A stretch of 37,804 bases of DNA from Arsenophonus fragariae (GCA_047291315.1 JBDPYZ010000022.1:1-37804); one strand, 5' to 3'; positions 16,501 through 27,151 are shown, numbered from the stretch's first letter. Made by a program: numbers and translations. Notes: a model not told the origin generated them from the letters alone.

Positions 16501-17326
16501 CTAGAATTCGGGTAAGGTGATAAGTTAAAAGGTTTAATTTGATGAATTTTTTGTGTGATGTCTTCAATAGCTTGGCGCAATAAGTCTCGATCATGACGGT
16601 AACATACATCTTTGGTAAACTAGTGTCCTTTGGATCACTATTCGAGCTTGTAGACTTGAGATATCGATTGCTGTCCCCTGTCCCAACGATAATGGCATCA
16701 ATTTTTTGTTGGTCGATTTTTTTCAATCATGTCAATTTTTTCTGTTAGCTTCATATTGGCAGCAGATTGGTTAAGTTCTTTACCAAGATTACCAATATAG
16801 ATTATTGCTGCCCGGCATTATTGTAGTACTTGTGTTAAGTTATTCATTAGAAATAAAGGCTTTAGGCTGGTTAAAAAGCTATCTGGGTGAATGATGATCA
16901 AATCAGCATTATGAATAGCATCGATAGCCTCTGGTGTGCTATTTACTTGAGGAGATAACATTAATTTTTGTGGTAGTGAGTTGATCAACATTAACTTAGC
17001 TATAGATTTCATTGCTCATCAAATCAACCGGTTGCTCGGGCATAGGAATAAGGTGCGCCTCCACTTTTAATAGATTACGTTAATCACATCTAGCGGCCTA
17101 ACACTGAGATGATCAAGAGATTTTAGCATTAAAAAATTACCCAGATTATGGCGACCAAGTTCACTGTTACCTGCAAAGCGATATTCAAACATAGTTGATG
17201 AAATGGACGGTTCAGTAATTAATTGGTTTAAACAGTTGCGCGTATCCTCTTCAAGCAAATACCTCCTTTAGAACGATGAATTCTACCAGTAGAACCTCTA
17301 TTATCTGCCTTATGACGGTCTGACAT
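16482..17326 (-). pseudogene. ybhK: Gluconeogenesis factor YbhK (YvcK/CofD-like), broken
   Basis: YbhK belongs to the YvcK family tied to central carbon metabolism and cell shape. The remains in order are ADNRGSTGRIHRSKGGI, RNCLNQLITEPSISSTMFEYRF, ELGRHNLGNFLMLKSLDHLSVRPLDVINVI, TPEAIDAIHNADLIIIHPDSFLTSL, IYIGNLGKELNQSAANMKLTEK and YRHDRDLLRQAIEDI. Several frame changes and stops separate them. The first 40 or so residues, including the glycine-rich nucleotide-binding start, are missing. The last frame runs into the GC-rich hairpin patch and stops at 16482. Position between uvrB and moaA is as in E. coli. Confidence 0.9.
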
Positions 17327-17589
17327 AATTTATCATTAAATATCAAATCATATTGAATTAACGTGATATTAAGCAATAACTTTGTCATTCATTTATATTA
17401 CATTATTTTCAGCTAATTGATTAACTTGCTGAATTACGAACCCATTGATTTAAGCGCTTAGTCGCTTTTTTTTAATATTTAGCAATAAGATTTATATCAA
17501 CCATCACATTACGCTATTATTATACGTGGTGTTATTAACTCCTAGCTTTTTTATCTAAGTTTATGAACTTAATAGTTTAAATGGGGTAT

Positions 17590-17668
17590 TAAGGCCTAAG
17601 GCCGTGGCATTTATCAACCACTAGGGTGCGAAGTAGAAATGCCTGCATCTCCCATATTTGGAAAAGCG
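17590..17668 (+). ncRNA. Moco RNA motif (molybdenum cofactor riboswitch) upstream of moaA
   Basis: The leader directly before moaA carries conserved blocks of the Moco RNA family in order: GGCCGTGGCATTTATCA (17600-17616), AGGGTGCGAA (17623-17632), GCCTGCATCTCCC (17641-17653) and GGAAAAGC (17660-17667), ending six bases before the moaA ATG. In E. coli this motif in the moaA leader senses the molybdenum cofactor. Here every downstream moa gene is broken, so the riboswitch no longer controls a working operon. Recognition is by recall of the motif; no fold was computed. Confidence 0.75.
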
Positions 17669-17673
17669 TTATT

Positions 17674-18665
17674 ATGACTCAATTTATTGATACTTTTGTC
17701 CGTAAATTCTACTATTTAAGACTATCCATAACTGACGTGTGTAATTTTTGCTGCACATATTGTCTGCCTAATAATTATAAATCAAAGGGTTATCAAGTTT
17801 TTATCGCTAAAAGAAATTGTTTATTTAACAAAATATTTTGCCGAGCTCTTGCTACTAAAAAAATTCGCTTAATCGGTGGAGAACCGGCCATGCGTCTTGA
17901 TTTTATTGACATTATCACTACGATAAAACAAAACCAGGCGGTCAAGAAAATTGTAGTTGCGAGCAATGGTTATCGGCTGGCTAAAAATGTTATCCATTGG
18001 AAAAGTGCAGGTTTAACGGACATTAATGTTAGTGTTGATAGCCTTGATCCGCGACAGTTTTTAGCTATTATTGGGCAAGATAAATTTTTCAAGTTATGCT
18101 CGGGATTGATGCTGCATTGGAGGCTGGTTTTGACAAAATAAAAGTTAATGTTGTGTTGATGAAAAATATCAATGACAGCAATTTGGCTAGTTTTATAAAC
18201 TGGATCAGATTGCGGCCAATTCAACTACGATTTATTGAATTCATGGAAACAGGCGATAGTGATAAAATATTTCGTAGTCACCATGTCTCAGGCGAAAAGA
18301 TTCGGTAGCGCTTATTAGAGCAGGGTTGGCGACAAGTACCAGGCGACCATACTGATGAGCCAGCCCAGGTTTTCCAGCATCTTTATTATTGTGGTGAAAT
18401 TGGTTTAATCATGCCTTGCGAGAAGAATTTTTGTCAAAGCTATAACCGCTTACGTCTCTCCTCTATCGGCCATCTTTATCTCTGTCTATATCTCTGTCTA
18501 TTTGGTGAATACAGTATTATTTTACGTGATCTATTGGTTGATGAGCCTCAATCTGAGGCATTTAAAGCACGTATTCAGGCAGAATTACAGTTAAAACGTG
18601 AAACCCATTTTCTTCATCAAGGTGATAGTTGTATCGCGTCAAACCTTTCAGTTGTTGGAGGATAA
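17674..18665 (+). pseudogene. moaA: GTP 3',8-cyclase MoaA, broken
   Basis: MoaA is a radical-SAM enzyme for the first step of molybdopterin synthesis. The N-terminus is clear: RKFYYLRLSITDVCNF with the CxxxCxxC motif (CNFCCTYC), then LIGGEPAMRLDF and TDINVSVDSLDPRQF. A frameshift near 18090 is followed by DAALEAGFDKIKVNVVLMKN and PIQLRFIEFMETGDSD, a stop at 18306-18308, and then GEIGLIMPCEKNFC. The C-terminal cluster motif, usually CATCNRLR, reads CQSYNRLR, so one cysteine is lost. A 12-bp duplication inserts YLCL after it. The segment ends in SNLSVVGG at a normal stop. Confidence 0.95.
18477..18500 (+). repeat. 12-bp tandem duplication inside the moaA remnant
   Basis: TATCTCTGTCTA is present twice in direct succession (18477-18488 and 18489-18500). 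In the moaA frame it repeats YLCL, giving LYLCLYLCLFGE where relatives have a single copy. It looks like a replication slip in a gene no longer under selection. Confidence 0.8.
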
Positions 18666-18697
18666 ATGCGATTTTTAGCGATGTTAAGGAGTTTAAG

Positions 18698-19171
18698 ATG
18701 TCTCAGCTAACTGAGATCAACTCAGCGGGTGAGGTGCATATGGTGGATGTGGTAGCTAAAACGGAAATAATTCGTGAAGCTTGGGCTGAAGCATTTGTAG
18801 CAATGAATGCAGAGATACTTAATATGATTATCAATGGTAGCCACCATAAAGGTGATGTTTTGCTACCACACGGATTGCTGGTATTCGGGCAGCCAAAAAA
18901 TTTTGGATCTGATCCCACTTGTTCATCGGCTATTACTCAGTAAAGTGGAAGTTTTACTGGAAGGGAAAATAAGCGATAATCGAATCCGAATTAAGTCTTA
19001 TTATCGGTTACCAAGTAAAACTGGCGTTGAAATGGAAGTGTTAACTGACGCAACAATCGCCGCATTAACTATTTATAATATGTGTAAAGCGGTGCAAAAA
19101 AATATGCTGATCAGCTCTATTAGATTATTGGAAAAAACGAGTGGTAAATCCGGTGATTTTAGGGTAGCGTC
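18698..19171 (+). pseudogene. moaC: Cyclic pyranopterin monophosphate synthase MoaC, frameshifted
   Basis: MoaC works with MoaA to make cPMP. The start is good (AAGGAG before ATG 18698) and MSQLTEINSAGEVHMVDVVAK and INGSHHKGDVL match. The frame then drifts: between about 18855 and 18905 reading must move to another frame to give DLIPLVHRLLLSKVEVLLEG, SKTGVEMEVLTDATIAALTIYNMCKAVQKNM and SGKSGDFRVAS. The region that should read ATTRIAGIRAAK is scrambled by more than one small indel. The normal C-terminal end is missing, and the moaD coding region follows directly. moaB, which lies between moaA and moaC in E. coli, is absent. Confidence 0.93.
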
Positions 19172-19417
19172 ATTATTAAAGTTCTTTTCTTTGCCCAAGT
19201 CTGTGAATTGACAGGTATCGATAGGTTAGAGTTAGAAAATCGTTATTCTACTGTAGAAGAATTGCGTAATGTATTAAGCTAACGTGGTGAGCGCTGGGCG
19301 TTAGCAGTAGAAAACAAAAAATTGCTTTTTGCGGCAAATTAGACCTTTGTACAGCCAGATCATCCATTAACTGCTGGCGATGAAATCGCATTTTTTCCAC
19401 CGGTAAAAAAAGGATAA
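19172..19417 (+). pseudogene. moaD: Molybdopterin synthase small subunit MoaD, broken
   Basis: MoaD is the ubiquitin-like sulphur carrier of molybdopterin synthase. In one frame the sequence reads IKVLFFAQVCELTGIDRL, TVEELRNVLS, a stop (TAA 19279-19281), RGERWALAVENKKLLFAAN, a stop, TFVQPDHPLTAGDEIAFFPPVKKG and the final stop. The C-terminal GG needed for thiocarboxylation appears as KG. The start codon position holds ATT instead of ATG. Two internal stops and the lost start make it non-functional. Confidence 0.92.
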
Positions 19418-19879
19418 ATGACAGATAGACGACTGATTATTCAACAAGCGAATTTTAATGTTTGTGAACAATATGAATGATTAGTACACTGCCATGATGA
19501 TGCTTCTGTGGTTACTTTCACAAGTAAAGTGTGTAATCATAGCTTGGGTGATAATATTAAAACCCTTACTCTTGAACATTATCCTGTCATGACAGAGAAA
19601 GCGTTACAGCAGATTGCCAATGAAGCGCGTTTTCGTTGGCAATTGCAACTTATCTGTATCATCCATCGGATTGGCACTTTACAGCCTGGTGAGGAGATAG
19701 TGTTTGTTGGTGTTACTAGAATAGGGTATCGTAGCGGCGCTTTTTTTAGCCGAGGAATTTATTATGGATTATATGAAAACTAAAGCGCCATTTTGGGGGA
19801 AAAGCATTTAATTTAAGAGCAAAGTAGCTATTGGGTTGAGGCTAGACCGACAGATAAAGCCGCATTTCAACGTTGGTAA
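19418..19879 (+). pseudogene. moaE: Molybdopterin synthase large subunit MoaE, broken
   Basis: MoaE binds cPMP and receives sulphur from MoaD. It starts with ATG right after the moaD stop. A tryptophan codon of the usual YPWL has become TGA (CEQYE, stop, L). The frame continues with ASVVTFTSKVCNHSLGDNIKTLTLEHYPVMTEKAL and IGTLQPGEEIVFVGVT, then shifts: the bases that follow give FIMDYMKT-like and KAPFWG in other frames, and YWVEARPTDKAAFQRW ends the gene at 19877-19879. With moaA, moaC and moaD dead as well, molybdopterin synthesis is lost. Confidence 0.93.
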
Positions 19880-20027
19880 CACAATTTTTATTGGATTTAT
19901 TTCAATTATTTGCTCATATCAAACAATGGTTTTAGCAAGAAATTATGATAGAATTAACTTAAATGTACTGAGTTATTTAGTTTATTAAATAGCTTTATCT
20001 TTAACGCAAGTGATGAGGGTAATCATC

Positions 20028-20738
20028 ATGAATCGATTTGAACATCAAAATGATTCGATCGTTCAGCGCGCTGGCGCGGGTATTCAAACCTATATGGCGC
20101 AAGTATACGGCTGGATGACAATGGGTTTGTTATTAACTGCGTTTGTTGCTTGGTATGCGATTAATAATAGTAATATTATTATGTATCTGGCAACGCATGG
20201 TTGGGTATTGATAGGCTTCATTATTGCTGAATTTGCATTAGTCATAGGATTATCATTTTTGTTGCCTAAATTGAGCGGAGCGCTTGCAACGGCAATGTTT
20301 ATGCTCTACTCGGCGTTGACAGGCTTAACGATTTCTCTGGTATTAGTTGCTTATACTGGTGCTTCTGTTGCCAGCACTTTCTTTATCACCGCAGCTATGT
20401 TCGGTTCACTTAGTTTTTATGGTTATACAACCAAACGTAGATTAAGTGGTATGGGTAGCTTCTTATTTATGTCACTAATAGGGCTGATTATTGCCTCATT
20501 AGTCAATATCTGGCTGCAAAGTTCTGGCCTAACGTTGGTTATTACATACGTAGGTGTATTAATCTTTTCAGGTTTGACGGCTTATGATACTCAAAAACTG
20601 AAGGACATGGGCAATCAAATAGATAGTCGTGATCAAGAAGGTATACGTAAATACGCTATTCTTGGCGCGTTGACACTCTATTTAGATTTTATTAACTTGT
20701 TCTTAATGATGTTACGTATTTTTGGTGATCGCCGTTAA
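20028..20738 (+). CDS. ybhL: Bax inhibitor-1/YccA family membrane protein YbhL
   Basis: This is an inner-membrane protein of the BI-1 family (proposed pH-sensitive calcium leak in some members; role in enterobacteria unclear). The 236 residues show seven hydrophobic segments and the family blocks QTYMAQVYGWMTMGLLLTAF, FMLYSALTGLTIS, FGSLSFYGYTTKRRLSGMG, IFSGLTAYDTQKLKDM and the C-terminal LGALTLYLDFINLFLMMLRI with its conserved aspartates. The frame opens at 20010, but ATG 20028 with AGGG upstream matches E. coli YbhL. It is intact between the dead moa and ybhGFSR genes. Confidence 0.95.
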   Translation: MNRFEHQNDSIVQRAGAGIQTYMAQVYGWMTMGLLLTAFVAWYAINNSNIIMYLATHGWVLIGFIIAEFALVIGLSFLLPKLSGALATAMFMLYSALTGLTISLVLVAYTGASVASTFFITAAMFGSLSFYGYTTKRRLSGMGSFLFMSLIGLIIASLVNIWLQSSGLTLVITYVGVLIFSGLTAYDTQKLKDMGNQIDSRDQEGIRKYAILGALTLYLDFINLFLMMLRIFGDRR

Positions 20739-20761
20739 TTTAATTTGTTTTATTTTATTAA

Positions 20762-20800
20762 AATAATCCTGCTGATGATGTTAGCGGGATTATTTTTATT
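20762..20800 (+). terminator. Terminator after ybhL
   Basis: A 12-bp stem with one T:G pair (20762-20773 with 20783-20794) and a 9-nt loop is followed by TTTATT. It lies 24 bases after the ybhL stop and before the convergent ybhR remnant. Confidence 0.8.
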
Positions 20801-20809
20801 CCTTATTAT

Positions 20810-21773
20810 TCAGGCAATTTTTCGGCTAAATAACCAATAAGCCAGCGCTGTGGTACATAGTGAAATGATAAGTAATGGCAACAAGTTATGCCATAGTACT
20901 ACAAAATCGGCATTATTTTAAATAAATTTGTTTAGTGATATCAGTGAAATGTCGAATGGGATTGATCCAGGTGAAATTTTGTAACCAAACAGACATATTT
21001 TCTACTGGTGAGAAGCGTAGCATGATAACAATACTAATAAATACGCCAATAAACGCTTGTTATTGAGTTGAACAGATGGCGGATATCAATAAGCCAAAAC
21101 CAACTAATGACAAACGATAAATCGTCATCGTAATATAAAAAAATAAACAATGAACCGGAAAATGGAACTTTGTAACAGAAAATCCAAAACTAGCACTAAT
21201 ATTGCCTGAAAAGTGGTAATAATTAATGTTGGAACCGCTTTACCAATAAAGATCTGCTAGGTGGTCATAGGTGAAACTAGTAATTTATTAAGTGTTCCTT
21301 ATTCGCGTTCACGGGCAATTGACAATGAAGTGACGACTAATACACCAATGGTGGAGTTAATGATACCAGAGATGGTACGATAAATCATTTGTAATCAAGA
21401 TTAGGGTTATATCAATAGCAAATTATTAATTTGCTATTATTCTTTGCTATTTTCTGGTTAGTTAACTGTTATTGATAATTCTTAATGAATTGGCTAACTG
21501 CATTAGCAGCGATCTGGGCACTATTAGAGTTTTTACCATCAAGGATTAGTTGACCCGGCGTCGATTTTGTCAATTTTTGTGTCAGTTCAATCGAATCTTG
21601 GTCTTTATCCGTATTGCAAATAGCTATTGTTGTGTTAGTGACATCTAAAGTGGCGGCTAGTGGAATCAGATCATTTGGAAAATAACTGGCAAGATCAGGA
21701 TTGAGCCGGTTTGAGGTTCTTGTAGTAGTGTTTGTAATTCTTTGATAATGGGTGTATAGAGACGATGCAACAT
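20810..21773 (-). pseudogene. ybhR: ABC transporter permease YbhR, heavily broken
   Basis: YbhR is one of the two membrane subunits of the YbhFSR exporter. The start (ATG at 21773) reads MLHRLYTPIIKELQTLLQEPQTGSILILP, very close to E. coli. Numerous stops follow; later recognisable pieces are TMTIYRLSLVGFGLLISAICST, QAFIGVFIS and SPVENMSVWLQNFTWINPIRHFTDITKQIYLK, and the C-terminal ALAYWLFSRKIA ends at 20810. The middle third is barely readable. It is the last gene of the former ybhGFSR unit. Confidence 0.88.
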
Positions 21774-21784
21774 ATTTTCTATCC

Positions 21785-22953
21785 CTAATTGAGTCTATGG
21801 CGCGTTTTTAATGCAGTGAGCCCGATAAAGATGATGGCCGCAGCCGTGACTAATAAAAGAAAATTGGTCAGTAGTAGGACAAGATAAATGTCACCGGCTA
21901 GAAATAGGGTTTGTAAAATACTAACAAAATAACGAGCCGGGATAAAATATGTTACCCATTGAATAACTGCCAAAATACTATCAATTATCAAAAATAAAGC
22001 CTGACAAACATTATGGCAGGTAAAAAAAGCGGCATTTAAAGCAACGATAGCGGCGTTAAATTGATTACGAGTTAATGTAGAGATCAGTAATCCTATACCG
22101 AGGGTGGTAGCTAGATAGAGACTGGTAATAATAAATAACAACCAGAGTGAACCGTGATAAGGAATATGCAAAACAAATACCGTGACTAACATGCAAAGTA
22201 GCATGATAAAGATGCCTAATAGTTGATAGGGTAACAGCTTAGAAAGCAATAACTTTTTCCGTGTTATTTGGCTGGAAAGTAAGGCTTCCATTGTGCCTCG
22301 TTTCCACTCATGGGCAACAACTAATGAAGTCAAAATGGCACTGACTATTGTAATAATGATACTGTCTGCACCTGAAATAATAAAATGTTGGCTAATAGCT
22401 GCCGGATTAAACAAGAAGCGTAATTCAGTAACAATTAATGGCTTAGTAGTCTCATAACAGGCGTTTTCGCTTTGTTGCTGCTGTCAGGTTTGTCAAATAC
22501 CTTTCGTATAAACCTGCACAAAATAAGCGGTATTTTGCTCACTACCATTGGTAATAACCTGGATCGACGTATGCCCAGAAGGACGATTAAGCTGACTGGC
22601 AAAATTGACCGTGATCACCACCAAACCGCGTATTTCTCCTGCTTGCATTTTATCTATTAGCAAATTTCGATTATCGCTAATTGTTACATCAATAAAAGGG
22701 GAACCAGTAAAGGTAGCGATAAATTCTCGTAGTTGGTTATTTTGTTGATTGACTATAATGCCAAGGCGTCATTTACTCGAATCCAGATTGATGCTGTAGC
22801 CAAAAATAAATAGTAACCTTAATGGAATAACACTGGCAGTCAGTGCACTACTGGGATCTCGTAAAATTTGTTTACTTTCCTTAATACACAGGCATGCAAA
22901 CGACGCCATGAAAACTGTGCTTCATGGGATGATTGTTTTTCTGTTTGGCTCAT
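21785..22953 (-). pseudogene. ybhS: ABC transporter permease YbhS, broken N-terminal half
   Basis: YbhS is the partner membrane subunit. Its C-terminal half is a clean 209-codon frame (MFNPAAISQHFIISGADSIIIT..., MEALLSSQITRKKLLLSKLLPYQ, GLLISTLTRNQFNAAIVALNAAF, YFIPARYFVSILQTLFLAG). The N-terminal half, starting at the ATG at 22953 (MSQTEKQSSHEAQFSWRRL), is full of stops and frame changes. The ATG overlaps the ybhF stop as ATGA. A short product from an internal start would lack the first membrane helix and the periplasmic domain. Confidence 0.9.
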
Positions 22954-24671
22954 TTTATCTCTCGATCATAGTTAAGTATCAAACTAATAAAAGCCTGTTC
23001 CATCGACGGAACTGGATTTTCTGCTGTGACAATTTGGCTTTTTAGTTCATTGAGTGTACCGGCAGCAATAATTTTACCGCAGTAAACTAAACCAATTCGA
23101 TCGCAATATTCAGCCTCGTTCATAAAGTGAGTGGTAACCATTACCGTTACACCTTTATTTGCCATATCGTTAATATGTAACCAAAATTCTCTTCGCGTGA
23201 GGGGATCCATACCTGAAGTGTATATTCATCCTCAGGTTCATGCATTAACGAACGGGCTGAGGCTAGTCGCTGATTGAAGCCTAATGGCAATTCATCAGTG
23301 GTTTGTTTCAGTATCGGATTTAAATTAAAGGCATTGATCATGTTACTGATTTTTTTTTATTGTTGGTTACCACTAAGGCTATAAATACCAGAAAAAAATT
23401 TTAAGTTTTGAGCAATCATTAAATTACCGTACAGTGAAAATTTTTGCGGCCATATAACCAAGTGGGGTTTATTTGAGCTTATTTTTAGATCCATCCCCAC
23501 AACACTAACTCCCTACTTGCCGTTGGTGCCATTAATCCGCACATCATTTTAAATGTTGTCGATTTGTCGGCACCACTAGGACCTAGCAAGCCAAAAATTT
23601 CACCACGTTTAACCATAAAGTTAACGTTATCCGTCGCCGCAAAGTCACTGAAGTATTTGCTAATATTTTGTGCCTTAATGACGGTTTCATTAGGATTAGC
23701 TGGAATTTGTGGCATAATTTCTGTCAGCCAAGAACGTTGCGATATGCTACCACCTGATAAATCAATGAAAGCATCTTCAAAGCGTGGCTTGGCGGTAATT
23801 AATTTACTATTAGCTAAATTCAGACTGGTTAGAAAATCTATTTGCTGGCTGTTTTCTTTCAAGCTCAAGCGAATATAATGTCCTTGAATCACACAGTCTG
23901 TAGTTTGCTTTAATAATGCGCATCTTGTAAGTATGCACGGCGTTGTGATGCTGGAACTTGGAGTAAAAATTTGCGTCCTGCCATTTTATTGGTTAATGCT
24001 TGTGGTACGCCTCGGTAGAGTAATTGCCCCTTATTTAGCAATAAAATACCTCGGTATTGTTCAGCTTTATCTAAGTAGGATGTACTCCAAAGATCAGCAT
24101 ACCATCGCTAGTCAGTTCATGTACCATTTACCAATGCTCTTAACGAGCAATGGGATCAACACCTACGCCAGGTTCATCTAATAACAAAATTTTCGGTCTA
24201 CTAATTAATGTACAAGTCAGCCTAAGTTTGTATTTCATTCCATCGGACAGTTTACGTGCTAGCCCTTGGGTAAAACGAGTAAGGTTGGTAAAATTCAGTA
24301 ATTGCTAATAGATTTTTTGCCGACTTTATCCTGTCACTACACATAAACTGGTGTATAGTTCCAGATTTTCTTGCACGGAAAGATCTTCTTAAAGACCAAA
24401 CTTCTGCGGCATATAACCAAGATGGCGACGAACTTCAACCCATTGCGAATGGGATCTAAGTCCATAATAGTGATATTATCGCTATCGTGTTTTAATAAGA
24501 CAGCACAAGCATACGTAGTAGCGTAGTTTTTCCTGCGCAATCAGGTCCAACTAAGCCGGTAACTGAAGCTCCACTGATCTTAGTGGTGAGTTTCGCCACT
24601 GTAGGTGAAACTAAGCCAGGAAAGCATTTTTCAACCTCAGTCAATGTTGTCTTATGAACAGTACTGACCAT
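22950..24671 (-). pseudogene. ybhF: Tandem ABC ATPase YbhF, broken
   Basis: YbhF carries two ATP-binding domains on one chain. The first Walker A reads GLVGPDCAGKTTLL and the second GLLGPSGADKSTTFKMM; the second has Asp for a conserved Gly next to the catalytic Lys. Further pieces: RFEDAFIDLSGGS, KYFSDFAATDNVNFMVKRGEIFG, TDELPLGFNQRLASARSLMHEPE, DPLTRREFWLHINDMANKGVTVMVTTHFMNEAEYCDRIGLVY, and a normal C-terminus at 22950. The first domain is fragmented by stops and frameshifts from about 24540 down to 23900. The start is at 24671. Confidence 0.92.
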
Positions 24672-24674
24672 TCA

Positions 24675-25625
24675 TTAAGCCTTACTGATTTTTTCTACAA
24701 AACGAGCGTCACTGGCATACCTTGGCGCAACATATCGTCAGCATCATTGACAATAACCCGAATACGGTAAACTAAATCGGTTGTTTGCACATTTTTTGGG
24801 GTAAATTCTGCGGTTGGTTATACGAAATCGATAGTGCCATGATAGGGTTGGTTTAGACGATTGCCGTATAGAGTAATATCTCTCGATCAGGAATTGCTTC
24901 ACTGAGATGTGGTTCACTGACATAAGCTCTAACCCAGATAGGTTGGATCAACGAAACGGTAAAACAGTTCTACCGGCAGTAAGAATAGTCCCCGGAGAGG
25001 GTATGGTTAATATCGTATCTTCTAGATCAAGTTTTGCTTGCGCTAATGCGGCGATCGCTTGTTCCCATTCACCACGTGCGACGGCTATTTCTTCAGTTCG
25101 ATAGTCAGTCTGGTATTGGTTTAATTTATATTTTACTGCATTTAGCGCTGCAAGTGCTTGGTTTCGATTGTTTTTAGCGTTTTCCAAGTCATTGGCGGAA
25201 ATCACCCGTTGTGCCCAAAGCCCTTGTTGGCGTTGGTAAAAATTATTAGCAATTTCCAGGCTGCTTGCCGTTGTGCCACTTCAGCTTTAATCTGAGCGAT
25301 TTCTTGGCTACGATAACCACTTTCTAACATATCTAATTTAGCTTTTGCGCTATCAAGAATACCTATCGCACGTTGTAGGCTATTTTGATATGGGGTTTAT
25401 CAAGAGAAGCTAAGATCTGACCGGTGCTAATTTTATCCCCTTCATCTACATTCAGTATTTGTAGTTTACCACTGACTCTAAAGTTTAAATTAACCGCTCT
25501 AATATTAACGTTACCGTACAGAATGAGCGTCTTATTTTGCGGATTTGATAGTAGTATCCAGCCACTATAATATCGATAAATAGGCAGATGATAGAAATAG
25601 GTAATAAGCGCAGATTTTTTTTCAT
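24675..25625 (-). pseudogene. ybhG: HlyD-family membrane fusion protein YbhG, broken
   Basis: YbhG is the periplasmic adaptor of the same exporter. It begins at the ATG at 25625 with a membrane anchor (MKKNLRLLPISIICLFIDIIVAGYYY). A run of stops follows, then the coiled-coil hairpin is well kept (NFYQRQQGLWAQRVISANDLENAKNNRNQALAALNAVKYKLNQY, ARGEWEQAIAALAQAKLDLEDTILTIPSPGTILT). The end reads ARFVEKISKA and stops at 24675, two codons before ybhF starts. All four genes of the set are dead, so the pump is lost. Confidence 0.9.
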
Positions 25626-25872
25626 AGCATCCTTAAAATAGTTCAATAATATGGAATAAAATAAGGTTATGTATAATTAATTTTATCAGGTTAATTGTTA
25701 TTTGATGAATTTATGTTAATTATTTTATTTAGTTTTCATTAGCCTGTGATAGCGACTTTCAGTAATCAATTATTTTACTGTCATTAACCGCTATTTTGAT
25801 AGCTTACAGTAATGGTTTTTATATTAAGTTGACTGAAATTAAGTCAAATGAAATTTTGAGTGTTTTATATTT

Positions 25873-27144
25873 ATGTGTTTTAACTCATTGGGTTTATCAG
25901 AAGAGATATTATCGGCGATTAAAGTGGTTGGCAAAAGCCGACTTCGATTCAGCAATAGGGGCTCCCGGCCATATTAGCAGGAAAAGATCTGTTGGCCAGT
26001 GCACAAACAGGAACAGGGAATACCGTCGGATTTGTTTTACCCATATTACAATATCTTAGTCATACTCCCCTTGTTGTAAAAGGAAGAAAACCCGTGCGGG
26101 CCTTAATTTTGGTACCGACCCGTGAATTAGCGGCTCAGATTGGACAAAATGTGCGGGATTATAGCCAGGTTTTGCGTTTAAAATCGCTGGTGGTTTTTTG
26201 TGGTGTTAGTATTAACCCACAAATAATGAAATTACAGAGTGGGGTTGATATTTTAGTGGCAACCCCAGGTCGTTTGCTTGATTTAGTGCAGCAAAATGCT
26301 GTTAGTCTGTCAAAGGTTGAGATTTTAGTATTATATGAAGCCGATTGTATGTTAGATATGGGATTTATTCATGATATTCGACGGATATTAAATAAATTAC
26401 CGACAAAACGCTAAAATTTATTTTTTTCTGCCACTTTTTCTAACTAAATTAAACAATTGGCTAATAGTTTACTGCATAATCCGACTATATTGGAAGCGGC
26501 TTCGCGCAATTCCGCCTCACAGCAGGTCAAACAGCTCATTCATTTTGTTGATAAGCGACATAAAGCTGAATTGCTTTCTTATCTGATTGGTGGCGAAAAT
26601 TGGCAGCTGGTATTAGTTTTTACCCGAACTAAATACGGAGCCAATCGTTTAACTGAACATATGATTAAAGATGGTATTAAGGCGATGGCAATCCATGGTA
26701 ATAAAAATCAAGGAGCGCGAACGCGGGCTCTGGCGGATTTTGAATCAGGGGGCTATAGAGTGCTGGTAGCAACCGATATTGCAGCTAATTAGATATTGAA
26801 GAGCTATCCTATGTGGTGAATTATGAATTACACAATGTGGCTGAGGATTACGTAAATCGTATTGGGCGTACTGGGCCCGTAGCAGCGACCGGTTTGTGCT
26901 GTGGGGAGAAGAGTTTATTAACAGCGATTGAGCGATTATTAAAACAGAGTATTCCACGTATGGTACTAGCAGGTTATGAACCTGATCCAACTATTACGCC
27001 AGAGCCAATGCCAAAAAAGAGCTCTTCAAACAACAGAGACGTAATTCGGCAGCAAAAGTTTTTCATGTTAATAATAAACCATTAAAACAACGGACAACTA
27101 GCAACGTTAGTACTAAAATTTCAGCACGAAAAAAATCCAGGTAG
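25873..27144 (+). pseudogene. rhlE: DEAD-box RNA helicase RhlE, broken
   Basis: RhlE unwinds RNA in ribosome assembly and turnover. The start MCFNSLGLSEEILSAIK (ATG 25873) matches the family. Frame changes follow near 25930-25990. Motif I is ASAQTGTGNTVGF, with Asn in place of the catalytic Lys; Ia PTRELAAQIG and Ib ATPGRLLDL are kept; motif II is YEAD instead of DEAD; III appears as FFSATFSN before a stop. Motif IV to V (VLVFTRTKYGANRLTEHM, RVLVATDIAA) ends in a stop at 26790. Motif VI HRIGRTGRA reads NRIGRTGPV. The basic tail ends at 27144. Confidence 0.93.
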
Positions 27145-27151
27145 AGGATAA

